A DNA stretch of 64,000 nucleotides, taken from the IMG/VR virus record IMGVR_UViG_3300035698_012962, positions 1 to 64,000 of that record; one strand, given 5' to 3'. The stretch comes from a virus. The first letter of the stretch is position 1, and the number at the start of each line of letters is the position of its first letter. Shown piece by piece: positions 36,108 to 44,170 of this stretch. The position numbers and the translations under genes were made by a program. The notes beneath the pieces were generated by a model. It saw only the letters and a list, made by a program, of their open reading frames with translations, searched no databases and was not told the origin of the DNA.

Positions 36108-36497
36108 TTATATTAATTTACTTTGTAATTTATTTAGTTTATCTTGTTCCCGCTTTGTTTGTGTCAATACTTTGTTCATTTCAGTTCCGATTCGATCTGC
36201 AATCGGCCCACCCTCGATTTCAGCAGTTTGTTCCATTTCGAAATTCAAGTCGTGAAATTGGTTTTTTAAATCACTTATCTTTTCTTCAACATCAGCTATT
36301 TGTCCTAATAACTTATAATATTGTGATGGAGTTAATCTTCTTGTTTTCGTTTGTGGTGGATCGGTCTTCTTTTTCATTGATCTAGTAGTAGAATCTCTCC
36401 ACTTATTAGCTAATACTGGAGGTAATGGGGCGTAAGAAACTTCATTGATTTTTTTAATTTCTTCTCGTATAATTTGAATTAATTCTGATTTTTTCAT
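36108..36497 (-). CDS. Tagged helical protein, 129 aa
   Basis: Tag MKKSELIQIIREEIKKINEV with INE at 17-19. The mature part starts SYAPLPPVLANKW, followed by a long coiled coil (YYKLLGQIADVEEKISDLK, LTQTKREQDKLNKLQSKL). Coiled-coil dimer or trimer is likely; function unknown. It overlaps the HAD gene by 4 bp and precedes the GNAT gene. Confidence 0.65.
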   Translation of the reverse strand: MKKSELIQIIREEIKKINEVSYAPLPPVLANKWRDSTTRSMKKKTDPPQTKTRRLTPSQYYKLLGQIADVEEKISDLKNQFHDLNFEMEQTAEIEGGPIADRIGTEMNKVLTQTKREQDKLNKLQSKLI

Positions 36498-37003
36498 AAT
36501 CCTAATTGTTTTAATTGTTTTATTGTATCAGATGCGGATTTATGTAAAATTCCAATTCCATCTTTTAATCTCCAATCTTTGATGTTTGATTCTCTATCAT
36601 CTATAAGAATTGATGTAGGTGTAGCCCATTTCTTTTTTTCAAATGAACGTGCTAAAATTAATGGAGTATTTGATAATTCACGTTTCACCCATATCTTTTT
36701 TCCTTCTGCTGATGTCTTTTCTTTTGAAGGCGAAGATAAAAGTGTAGGATTATATTTTTTAATATAGTTCCATAATTTTTTGCCATCTGGCATCCATTCC
36801 ATATTAGCCCACCAATCTTTCCCAGCATCTGAAATGGGTTTCCAAAAATCTGGCTTAGAAAGTTTATCAGTTGCAATATGGGATTTCGTACCTGTCAATT
36901 CATAATATGCTTTGTCAAAATCCGTGAGACATCCGTCCATGTCTTGATAAATATTATATTTAATATTTTTATTTTCACTAATCAAATCTCTTAATCTTAT
37001 CAT
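36494..37003 (-). CDS. Tagged HAD-type phosphatase, 169 aa
   Basis: Tag MIRLRDLISEN with ISE at 8-10; the enzyme starts right after it. Motif I DMDGCLTDFD (21-30) holds the nucleophile Asp and the acid Asp; LLSSPSKEK holds the motif II Ser; SILIDDRESNIKDW (about 131-144) is motif IV. The pattern is of the 5'(3')-nucleotidase type used by phages. The tag would place the phosphatase inside the capsid. Directly follows the promoter motif at 37056 as first gene of the portal unit. Confidence 0.75.
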   Translation of the reverse strand: MIRLRDLISENKNIKYNIYQDMDGCLTDFDKAYYELTGTKSHIATDKLSKPDFWKPISDAGKDWWANMEWMPDGKKLWNYIKKYNPTLLSSPSKEKTSAEGKKIWVKRELSNTPLILARSFEKKKWATPTSILIDDRESNIKDWRLKDGIGILHKSASDTIKQLKQLGL

Positions 37004-37055
37004 TTTTAAATATAATCTGTTTATTAAACCACATGAATGGTTTGATTTATATAAC

Positions 37056-37065
37056 TATAAGTATA
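37056..37065 (-). promoter_or_regulatory. Phage promoter motif (TATACTTATA)
   Basis: Exact decamer on the coding strand, 52 bp upstream of the ATG at 37003, in the gap after the terminase gene. Confidence 0.6.
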
Positions 37066-37089
37066 GGTTTTGAATAAAAAAGAAATTAT

Positions 37090-38691
37090 TTAGAATAACC
37101 AACGTATATCTTCTTCATCATCTTCACCAACTCTCATTGTATATGGATTTTCTCTTACATCAGTTCCACCATAAATACCTGGGTTAAACTCTGTTGTCTG
37201 TGTAGTAATAGAATCTAATGATGATTTTATCAAATCCTGCCCTTCTTGTCGTAAACGAAGTGCCGTATCCCTTACCCATAAACCTATAGCTAATGGGATT
37301 ACTAAATCATCATTGTAACCTTTCATTGCCTCAGCGCGTGATGTTTTCCATATGAATGTGAATAATTCATCTATTGTTCTTCTAGATTGGATTATAACTG
37401 ATTTTTCTCTGAAATATGCATCCAGTTTTGATATGATAAGTGGTCTTGTTCTTGCAGTTGTAGAAAACCCTGCAACCATTTTTCTCTCTTCTCTGTAATA
37501 CTTATTATGTAATTGTCGTTGTGTATCTACATATTTTAGATCTTTGGACATATAGAAAAGATTTGGATAATCCCTATCTATAATTTGTTGTATGGTTGCC
37601 CAACCCACATTAGCATTTTCAACTACTAATAATGCATTATTATATTCTGTTGATATAGAAACTAAGAAATTACCGAAATCTTTCGTATTCATCATTCCTT
37701 TATATTCTGCAACTTGTGTAACTGTTTCTAAATCTATCACATGGAATGCGGAGTAATCTGCACCATCTCCCCTAGACACATCAGCTATTACCATATATGA
37801 TTTATTATAATCAGGATATTCCCATATCCACAAATTCCCATCTATACCACGTTTTTCTATTGGATCTTTTACATACGTATCCATATAAAATTGAAGAATT
37901 TGCGCATCAATTACTGATTGTCCAGATGAAATAAACGAACAATCACATTCTTGAGCCGCTTTTTTATGTCCAAGTAAATTATCTTGCTCATCTCTCCATT
38001 CTTGACCACGTTCAGGATGAAGTGTCCAATGTAATTTAATTGGATTGAACGGATTAGAACCCTCTTCTGCACCGACCCATAATTGATGAAATGTATTACC
38101 AACACCATTTGGTGTAGAAAGAATTATTGCTCCACCACCAGTTGATAATGTAGATTGTGCGGATGTCCAAATTTCTTCAGCGTGTTCTACGAATGCTGCT
38201 TCATCAATAATAAGAAGAGAAAGTGCCTCAGATCTACCTGCATCTGGAGAAGATGAAATAGCTTTAATATGAGAACCATTTGATAATTTAAGTGAAAGTT
38301 TGTTATCTTCTAAAGAACCTTCCTTTAACCACGATGGTAAGTTCTCATACATTAAACGTACCTTTGTAATCAAATTCTTTGCTACATCTTGTTTAATAGC
38401 GATTACCAAAATATTAAAATCTTCTTGAAATAATAATTTCCATAATGAATAAGCCGCAACAAGTGTGGAAATTCCCATCTGTCTTGCTTTCAATATAATA
38501 TTATATCTATTTTCTACTAATTGCTCAATGGTTGATTCCTGAAATGGGTATAGATGAAATCCTATCCTTCCCCTCGTAGGATGTTGAATCTTACAGTACT
38601 TCTTCATAAAGTGAATATAATCTGTGGCGCATAATTTATATTCACTAGCTATGATTTCTTTAAGGGATTTTGTGGATTTTGTGTTTTGCAT
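37090..38691 (-). CDS. gp17: Large terminase subunit, gp17-like, 533 aa
   Basis: ATPase: KARQMGIST (68-76) is the Walker A of the terminase family; LLIIDEAAF (159-167) is Walker B with catalytic Glu; the coupling motif LSTPNG follows. Nuclease: VIADVSRGDGADYSAFHVID (first Asp near 304), VVENANVGW and NDDLVIPLA supply the RNase H-like acidic residues. It packages DNA through the portal. I chose ATG 38691, which follows the upstream stop by one base; an in-frame upstream start would run into the previous gene and add 14 residues without similarity. The small subunit is not identified with certainty. Confidence 0.93.
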   Translation of the reverse strand: MQNTKSTKSLKEIIASEYKLCATDYIHFMKKYCKIQHPTRGRIGFHLYPFQESTIEQLVENRYNIILKARQMGISTLVAAYSLWKLLFQEDFNILVIAIKQDVAKNLITKVRLMYENLPSWLKEGSLEDNKLSLKLSNGSHIKAISSSPDAGRSEALSLLIIDEAAFVEHAEEIWTSAQSTLSTGGGAIILSTPNGVGNTFHQLWVGAEEGSNPFNPIKLHWTLHPERGQEWRDEQDNLLGHKKAAQECDCSFISSGQSVIDAQILQFYMDTYVKDPIEKRGIDGNLWIWEYPDYNKSYMVIADVSRGDGADYSAFHVIDLETVTQVAEYKGMMNTKDFGNFLVSISTEYNNALLVVENANVGWATIQQIIDRDYPNLFYMSKDLKYVDTQRQLHNKYYREERKMVAGFSTTARTRPLIISKLDAYFREKSVIIQSRRTIDELFTFIWKTSRAEAMKGYNDDLVIPLAIGLWVRDTALRLRQEGQDLIKSSLDSITTQTTEFNPGIYGGTDVRENPYTMRVGEDDEEDIRWLF

Positions 38692-38692
38692 T

Positions 38693-39487
38693 TTATTTAA
38701 TTCGTAGTATATTGTATGTAACTCCCATACCAAATATAGCTATACTGTTTAATTCATAGTCCCAACCTACTCCAATAAAAGGTCCAAATACTAATCTAAC
38801 CTTATCCTTTGCAGGGCTTCTTGTAAAGAACGATGGATCTACTATAGCCGCATTTAAATTATTGAATCGTATATTTGGATATGAGGATTCTACATACGCT
38901 CTTAACATTCCATCATCTGTTTGTCTGAAACCTGTTGTAATGTTTATAGATAGAACATCTCTAGTGATACTTGTGTTTACATTCTTAACTTCTTCTAAAG
39001 ATACTATTTCAAATCTACTAACACCCTCTAACAATCTATTGCCCCAATGACCTTCTTCAGAATGTGACCAAGATAATTGAAAACGGCTGTCACCTAAAAA
39101 TTCACTTTCTGTATCTACATATATTGTATCCCTTTCCACTACTGTTTCTATAATAGTTACTGTGATAGGATCATTTTCCAATTGTTTTATTTTTTCTCCA
39201 AGTTCTTTATTAACTTCACTTAATCTTCTTTTATCTACTTGTAACGCTCCTTTTTCGCTCAATATAGCCCCATAATCAGTCCGTACGGTACGTAATGTAT
39301 CTGTTAATGCTATCTCATTACTTTGTGCTATGTGTTCCCTCTGCTCCAACTCAGCTATCTTATTATGTTGATAAAATAGACCAGCACCCATCAGTACGAT
39401 TCCGATAATACCAGCATATATCATATTTTGTTGTGTAAAAATTGTTTTTACAAAAGCAAAAAGCGATTCAATTCCTAATATTCCCAT
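38693..39487 (-). CDS. Membrane-anchored coiled-coil protein, 264 aa
   Basis: An N-terminal membrane segment (QNMIYAGIIGIVLMGAGLFY, 20-39) is followed by a coiled coil (about 45-105) and then ERDTIYVDTESEF. The C-terminal half is beta-rich, ending in FGPFIGVGWDYE and GVTYNILRI, as in outer-membrane-associated domains. This arrangement, membrane anchor plus coil plus distal beta domain, resembles a spanin-like lysis protein of Bacteroidota phages, but no lysin or holin is next to it. Placement directly before the terminase gene. Function is a guess. Confidence 0.55.
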   Translation of the reverse strand: MGILGIESLFAFVKTIFTQQNMIYAGIIGIVLMGAGLFYQHNKIAELEQREHIAQSNEIALTDTLRTVRTDYGAILSEKGALQVDKRRLSEVNKELGEKIKQLENDPITVTIIETVVERDTIYVDTESEFLGDSRFQLSWSHSEEGHWGNRLLEGVSRFEIVSLEEVKNVNTSITRDVLSINITTGFRQTDDGMLRAYVESSYPNIRFNNLNAAIVDPSFFTRSPAKDKVRLVFGPFIGVGWDYELNSIAIFGMGVTYNILRIK

Positions 39488-40186
39488 TTATATTCCCATT
39501 AATAATTCATTTACCAATTGATAGTTTTTATCTTTTAGTGTATGTATATAACTATTACGTTTTTCAATTATCTCATTTAATTTATCTTTCGTATTATCTA
39601 TATCTTTTTGGATGTCGATTTTTACATCATCTACAGATTTTTCAAGTTCCCATTTTGTAACCTTTCCATCCGCATCTACAAATTCCACAACTTCATCTAC
39701 TTCATCCATTGCTTGATTAAGATTATCCATAAACGATACACCATCTTTATATAATTGATGGAATAATTTTAATTTAGAGTAATCTTCCCAATCACCGTTA
39801 ATACGAATTTCAATTTCTAGTTCAGCTAAGCAATCAGTACAGTATCCAGCTTGTTTTATTAATTGTTGATCCGTATATCCATATTTTTTCTTTTTACAAT
39901 CACCTTTACAATTATATTCTAATGACTTACGCACGGATTGAAAAGTTTCTGTGTTTTTAGATTTCTTTATCTTATAACCTGATTTCTGTACCCATACATT
40001 TCCTTTATCATCTTCCCATTCATCACCCATTTCTCTATCTGTTGTTTTCTTTTCTTCTGGAGAGGATATAACTGTATTTTTATCATAACCTTTATTATTA
40101 AGAACCATATCTACAAGTTTACGGTTTTTTGGGTGCATATATTTCTTTTGAAACTTGTATTCTTTATTGTTTTTTTGTTCACTCAT
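39488..40186 (-). CDS. Conserved hypothetical protein with Cys cluster, 232 aa
   Basis: N-terminal basic part, then EMGDEWEDDKGNVWVQKSGY, a phrase I recall from proteins near the terminase of marine T4-like phages. Cysteines at CKGDCKKKKYG and YCTDC could bind zinc. The C-terminal half is a long coiled coil (VDDVKIDIQKDIDNTKDKLN). A small terminase (gp16) role is possible from position and the coiled coil, but is not shown. Confidence 0.6.
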   Translation of the reverse strand: MSEQKNNKEYKFQKKYMHPKNRKLVDMVLNNKGYDKNTVISSPEEKKTTDREMGDEWEDDKGNVWVQKSGYKIKKSKNTETFQSVRKSLEYNCKGDCKKKKYGYTDQQLIKQAGYCTDCLAELEIEIRINGDWEDYSKLKLFHQLYKDGVSFMDNLNQAMDEVDEVVEFVDADGKVTKWELEKSVDDVKIDIQKDIDNTKDKLNEIIEKRNSYIHTLKDKNYQLVNELLMGI

Positions 40187-40201
40187 ATTGTATAACTTAT
40201 A

Positions 40202-40867
40202 TTATTCAAATTTTAATGTGCCATCTTCTTGGCGAATTGCTCTTACTTTATTATGATACTTATTTCCATTTCTGCCCATCCAGTGATACTTCTCCTTTGA
40301 TATATCAAGCGAATCGGCTTTTGGAAAATCAGTTTGTTGGTAACCTGATAACGATGGTATATTTAATTCTCTTTGTTTTCCTGGTACAGTCCATCTTGCA
40401 GAGTTATTACCACCTGATAACCCATCAATATCTGCACCCTCTTTTAACATAACATTAGAATAGAATTCTTCAGTTGAATGTACATTTATCGGAATGGTTG
40501 TTGAATCACCTACCTTTTTAACCATTATTTCTAAATTACCAATAGTTCCTTTAATATCATCTACTATATACTTATAACCTTTTTTTATTTTCCCAAAAGT
40601 ATTATTAGCCACAAATTTAAAACCTTTCTTCAATCTAAATGGTGAAAATTCTCCTAATACTACCTCTGTTATATTTTCATCTTTTTCATCTTTAGCCATT
40701 CTGAATGTAACTACCTTTCTTCCATTTATAGTGGGCATCCCATGTTCATCATTACTAATAGTTTTAACCACCGTTTTTTTATTTTTAAATCTTCCTGTTA
40801 AAATAGTATCACCTATTTTTACTGGGATTACTATATTCTCTGGTAATAAGTTTATTAATCGTATCAT
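40202..40867 (-). CDS. Tagged hypothetical protein, 221 aa
   Basis: Short tag MIRLINLLPEN with LPE at 8-10. The body has several beta strands, VPVKIGDTILTGRFKNKKTV and FKFVANNTFGKIKKGYKYIV, as in a small barrel, then a linker ending LKEGADIDGLSGGNNSA. Not recognised. It lies three bases behind the ParB/CCA fusion, in the same unit. Confidence 0.62.
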   Translation of the reverse strand: MIRLINLLPENIVIPVKIGDTILTGRFKNKKTVVKTISNDEHGMPTINGRKVVTFRMAKDEKDENITEVVLGEFSPFRLKKGFKFVANNTFGKIKKGYKYIVDDIKGTIGNLEIMVKKVGDSTTIPINVHSTEEFYSNVMLKEGADIDGLSGGNNSARWTVPGKQRELNIPSLSGYQQTDFPKADSLDISKEKYHWMGRNGNKYHNKVRAIRQEDGTLKFE

Positions 40868-40870
40868 TTT

Positions 40871-43060
40871 TTACTTTCCATTTAAGAACTTCTCAGTTTC
40901 CATTTTGGATATTTGTTGCCCAATTTCTTTTCCTTTATATCCCATTTTCATTACCTCTTCGCCTTTCACTGATAATTTAAATCGGATGAACTTACTAAAA
41001 TCAGTTCCAATGAGTTTACCCCATTCCTTTATCTCACTATCAGTAAGTGTTACATTCTCTTGAAGCCGTTTATAAATAAATATATTATCTGGTGTAAAGT
41101 GTTGTAACATTAATAAAAATTTAATATCATTAGCTTCATCACTTGTATATTTACGATTCGTTAAATATTTATACAATTGTTTAGGTGTTCTACTTCTAAA
41201 TAAATAAGCAATAATAAATCTGTGATCATTATTATCAATAAAATCTCTTTTACTATATTGTTGATTCGGAAATATCTGTTCTAAAATTTTTACTTTGTCC
41301 GCTAATAATAAATATTGTTTAGTGGATTTTGCAGACTGAATAGATTTTATAAATTCATCTCTAATCCGTTCAGGTGATACTCCATTTAACGATGGATCTG
41401 CTATTAATGCATCCATAGTCGTTTTTTCTATTTTACCACCTAATCTTGAAGCAAACCGTAGTGTTCTTAATTTTCGTAATGGATCTTCATTAAACCTATC
41501 AATTGCCTTACCTACCGTTCGAATAGAGTTATTTTCTAAATCTTTGATACCACCTACTAAATCTACAATTTCTTCTCTATCTAAATCATAGAATAAAGCA
41601 TTGATAGTTAAATCCCGTCTTTTTACATCACCCTCAATATCCGTGTAATCTACAGCATCGGGACGTCTACCCTTTCCTATATCTTTACGAAACGTAGCCA
41701 CCTCTTCGCCGTTAACTACTACCACCCCAAATGCTTTACCTACTTCAGTTGATTGCATCTTATATTTTTTAGCAATCTGTAATACTTCATCAGGTTTAGC
41801 ATCTGTAGCTAAATCAAAATCTTTTGGTTTTTTCCCTAATATAGCATCTCGTACTGCTCCACCTACTATATATAATTTCTTTCCTTCTTTTTTAAAGGCA
41901 GAATGTATATCTTTTACATTTTTAGGGATTGTGAGTTTGAGTTTTTTTTTACTTTCGGTAATTACATTTTCATTCACCGATTTAAATGATACCTTTGGGT
42001 ATTCCTTTGTGATTTCTAATAATTCTTTGATTGATAAATCTACCCAAATCGTTGTTAATCTATATGATGAATCAATATTAAGAATCGCAACCACTCTATG
42101 ATGACCATCTAATATATAATTATCATTTGAAATGACTACAGGTTTATCTAAATTTTTAATCTCTGCGCCCATTAGATCCTTAATCTTATCAGTATTGATC
42201 TCCTTTTGAGTCATATAAACACTTTTGACAGGCATTCGTTTTGATTTTACAGTTACACCATTTTTCTTTAAAAAACTAACGTAATCTTTCATGTCCTTTG
42301 AAAATATTTGGGGCATTTTATGTCTTGGTACGTTTAATGATTTTTTAATGAATTTGATATCTTCCTTTATAGGTGTATATTTTTCATTACCTGTTTTTGT
42401 ATTATCTAATTTTTTTTGCAGTGTTTTTAATTTTTCCTTTCTAACTTCTTGATCTTCTTTTCCTTCATAACCCATCATTAATTCATCCATGATGTCTGTA
42501 GTTATATCATCAATGTCTTCTTCTGATAAAAATGATGTGGATTCTTTAACCCTTTCTTTTGGTTTAGCTGTAATATCTTTTTTCAAATTTCTTCCCGAGA
42601 ATTTTATATGTTTTTGATCTTCTTTATTTGATAGATTTAACTGAAGGAGTTCATACCCAGCTAATGCCATTGTTCGGGTAACATGATCAAACCACTTTTC
42701 ATACGCAAATCCACCATTGGTAATATCTGCCTGATTAGTGGTTGTTAACTTACCAATAACTCCCGCAGGAAAATAAGAATTTGAACCTACAGGGCCAGTT
42801 GGATATATTGGATATTCATTATAATCTTCTAATTTATCATCCATTATTTGTGAAAACACTGTATATCCAATTTCTTCTGCTCTCTTCTTTGATGTATTAT
42901 TAAAAGCTGAAAATGAACCAAAGAATGAATTCGGTCCATCATCTGGAAACCCTTGAGTAACAGCTACTTCTTTAATAAATTCAGGAAACCTATTACTTAT
43001 CCATTCCTCTATTATTTCCTTTGGAATGTGTATAGGTTTATTTAATTGATCAATTTTCAT
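40871..43060 (-). CDS. ParB-like / CCA-type nucleotidyltransferase fusion, 729 aa
   Basis: Four parts. Residues 1-150 are a domain whose first 47 residues recur in the 81-residue gene at 49217. Residues 165-245 are a charged helical linker. Residues 245-350 are ParB/sulfiredoxin-like (PVVISNDNYILDGHHRVVAI). Residues 385-729 are a class II tRNA nucleotidyltransferase/poly(A) polymerase head and body: YIVGGAVRDAILGKKPKDFD with the DxD pair at 414 and 416, and RRDLTINALFYDLD. Between the last two parts lies NVITE-S (369), an I/L-x-E site. The ParB part could bind or nick DNA and the other could add nucleotides to RNA ends; the joint role is not known. Confidence 0.82.
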   Translation of the reverse strand: MKIDQLNKPIHIPKEIIEEWISNRFPEFIKEVAVTQGFPDDGPNSFFGSFSAFNNTSKKRAEEIGYTVFSQIMDDKLEDYNEYPIYPTGPVGSNSYFPAGVIGKLTTTNQADITNGGFAYEKWFDHVTRTMALAGYELLQLNLSNKEDQKHIKFSGRNLKKDITAKPKERVKESTSFLSEEDIDDITTDIMDELMMGYEGKEDQEVRKEKLKTLQKKLDNTKTGNEKYTPIKEDIKFIKKSLNVPRHKMPQIFSKDMKDYVSFLKKNGVTVKSKRMPVKSVYMTQKEINTDKIKDLMGAEIKNLDKPVVISNDNYILDGHHRVVAILNIDSSYRLTTIWVDLSIKELLEITKEYPKVSFKSVNENVITESKKKLKLTIPKNVKDIHSAFKKEGKKLYIVGGAVRDAILGKKPKDFDLATDAKPDEVLQIAKKYKMQSTEVGKAFGVVVVNGEEVATFRKDIGKGRRPDAVDYTDIEGDVKRRDLTINALFYDLDREEIVDLVGGIKDLENNSIRTVGKAIDRFNEDPLRKLRTLRFASRLGGKIEKTTMDALIADPSLNGVSPERIRDEFIKSIQSAKSTKQYLLLADKVKILEQIFPNQQYSKRDFIDNNDHRFIIAYLFRSRTPKQLYKYLTNRKYTSDEANDIKFLLMLQHFTPDNIFIYKRLQENVTLTDSEIKEWGKLIGTDFSKFIRFKLSVKGEEVMKMGYKGKEIGQQISKMETEKFLNGK

Positions 43061-43083
43061 ATAATACTGATTTGTTTATATTG

Positions 43084-43093
43084 TATAAGTATA
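43084..43093 (-). promoter_or_regulatory. Phage promoter motif (TATACTTATA)
   Basis: Exact decamer, 23 bp upstream of the ATG at 43060. Confidence 0.6.
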
Positions 43094-43142
43094 AGAAATG
43101 AAAAGATTATCTTAAAAATTGACGAGAGGTGGGATTTTCCTA

Positions 43143-43275
43143 TAGTGTCTACACTATATAGTGTCTATAGTATTCATGTATATTATCTTTATTATTTTTA
43201 ATATATTATAAAGAATATTTAATCATAAACACGTAAACATTTTAAGTGGGGCACTAAATAGTGTCTACACTATAG
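43143..43275. promoter_or_regulatory. Operator-like inverted half-site array A
   Basis: Two clusters built from the half-site TAGTGT/ACACTA. Site A1 (43143-43167) reads TAGTGTCTACACTA followed by TATAGTGTCTA; site A2 (43251-43275) reads CACTAAATAGTGTC then ACACTATAG and is the inverse of A1. An AT-rich stretch of 83 bases lies between. The array has the form of a dimeric regulator or initiator site. A TTGACG-N16-TATAGT box overlaps A1 on the plus strand. Confidence 0.65.
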
Positions 43276-43344
43276 AAGTATTCCAAAAAAATAAAAACGG
43301 ATGAAGTTTTACATCTTTTTACAAATATTAATATATAATAATTA

Positions 43345-43373
43345 TTGACTTTTATTATATTTTTCTATACAAT
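43345..43373 (+). promoter_or_regulatory. Sigma70-like promoter of phoH
   Basis: TTGACT at 43345-43350, a 17-base spacer and TACAAT at 43368-43373, 74 bp before the phoH ATG. This differs from the motif used by minus-strand units, which suggests early expression from host polymerase. Confidence 0.5.
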
Positions 43374-43447
43374 ATCCATTATCAATTGATAATTTCCATA
43401 TTTATTAAAACAAGTCATACTAATACATAAACTTCTAAATAATAAAT

Positions 43448-44170
43448 ATGAGTAAGAATATACCAACTCACCAAAAAAGTTTAAAGATTAAAAAATTAAG
43501 TTATGTTATAAATCAGTTTTATAAAGATAAATTAAACGATGAACAAAAAGAATGTTATAATCTAATAGAAAATAGAACATTAACTATAGTAACAGGTAAA
43601 GCTGGTTCAGGTAAAACATTAGTTGCCTGTTATTCAGCTTTAAAAGATCTAGCTTCCCGTAAGATAGATAAAATTATTATAAACAGACCAACAGTTTCCA
43701 CGGAAGATAATGGATTCTTACCAGGTGGAATAGAAGATAAATTAGATCCTTGGATGGCTCCTATTTATGGAAACATAAAAACTATTACAGGCCCAGATAT
43801 TTGTCAACAACTTGTATCTGAAGGTCTTATTGAAATTGTACCACTTACTTATATGAGAGGTAGAACCTTCACAGAATCTACAATTATAGTTGATGAGGCT
43901 CAAAATATGACAGATGGGCAATTATTAATGGTTATCAGTAGAATAGGTGTCCAATCTAAAATGATTATTTGTGGAGATGATAAACAAATAGATTTAAAAA
44001 GAAAAGAACAATCTGGTATTCCCTTTTTATCATCCATTACAGATGAAGATATTGGATCGTTTAGGTTAAAAGAAAATCATAGACACCCAATTGTTGATAA
44101 AATACTTACTATTTATGAGAATGAATTCAGTTCAAATAGAATAAATAAAGTATTAGAATTACGTAAATGA
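43448..44170 (+). CDS. phoH: PhoH-like ATPase, 240 aa
   Basis: Walker A GKAGSGKT (50-57), Walker B TIIVDEAQN, and the PhoH-specific RPTVSTEDNGFLPGGIEDKL and ICGDDKQIDL. It is a single-domain PhoH ATPase of the type common in marine phages; the cellular family acts on RNA. The N-terminal 35 residues are a lead-in. It is on the plus strand with its own promoter and overlaps the glf gene by 12 bp at the 3' ends. Substrate in phage infection is not known. Confidence 0.9.
   Translation: MSKNIPTHQKSLKIKKLSYVINQFYKDKLNDEQKECYNLIENRTLTIVTGKAGSGKTLVACYSALKDLASRKIDKIIINRPTVSTEDNGFLPGGIEDKLDPWMAPIYGNIKTITGPDICQQLVSEGLIEIVPLTYMRGRTFTESTIIVDEAQNMTDGQLLMVISRIGVQSKMIICGDDKQIDLKRKEQSGIPFLSSITDEDIGSFRLKENHRHPIVDKILTIYENEFSSNRINKVLELRK

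Larger units (their letters stand above)
42920..43330. repeat. Duplicated block, copy A (gene start plus regulatory region)
   Basis: Covers the first 47 codons of the 729-residue gene and the upstream intergenic region through the motif TTTACAAATATT. It is matched by copy B at 49319-49706 in the same orientation. The protein part (HIPKEIIEEWISNRFPEFIK, then GFPDDGPNS), the TATACTTATA promoter, the operator pair and the TTTACAAATATT end correspond in order. Confidence 0.8.

Noticed and set aside
38692-38733. Upstream start for the terminase
   Set aside because: It would overlap the preceding gene and adds residues without similarity; the ATG at 38691 follows the stop by one base.
38693-39487. 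Calling the membrane protein a spanin
   Set aside because: No lipobox or paired o-spanin and no lysin or holin nearby; the anchor-coil-beta form is suggestive only.
39488-40186. Calling the Cys-cluster protein the small terminase
   Set aside because: Position and coiled coil fit but no gp16 sequence blocks can be recognised.
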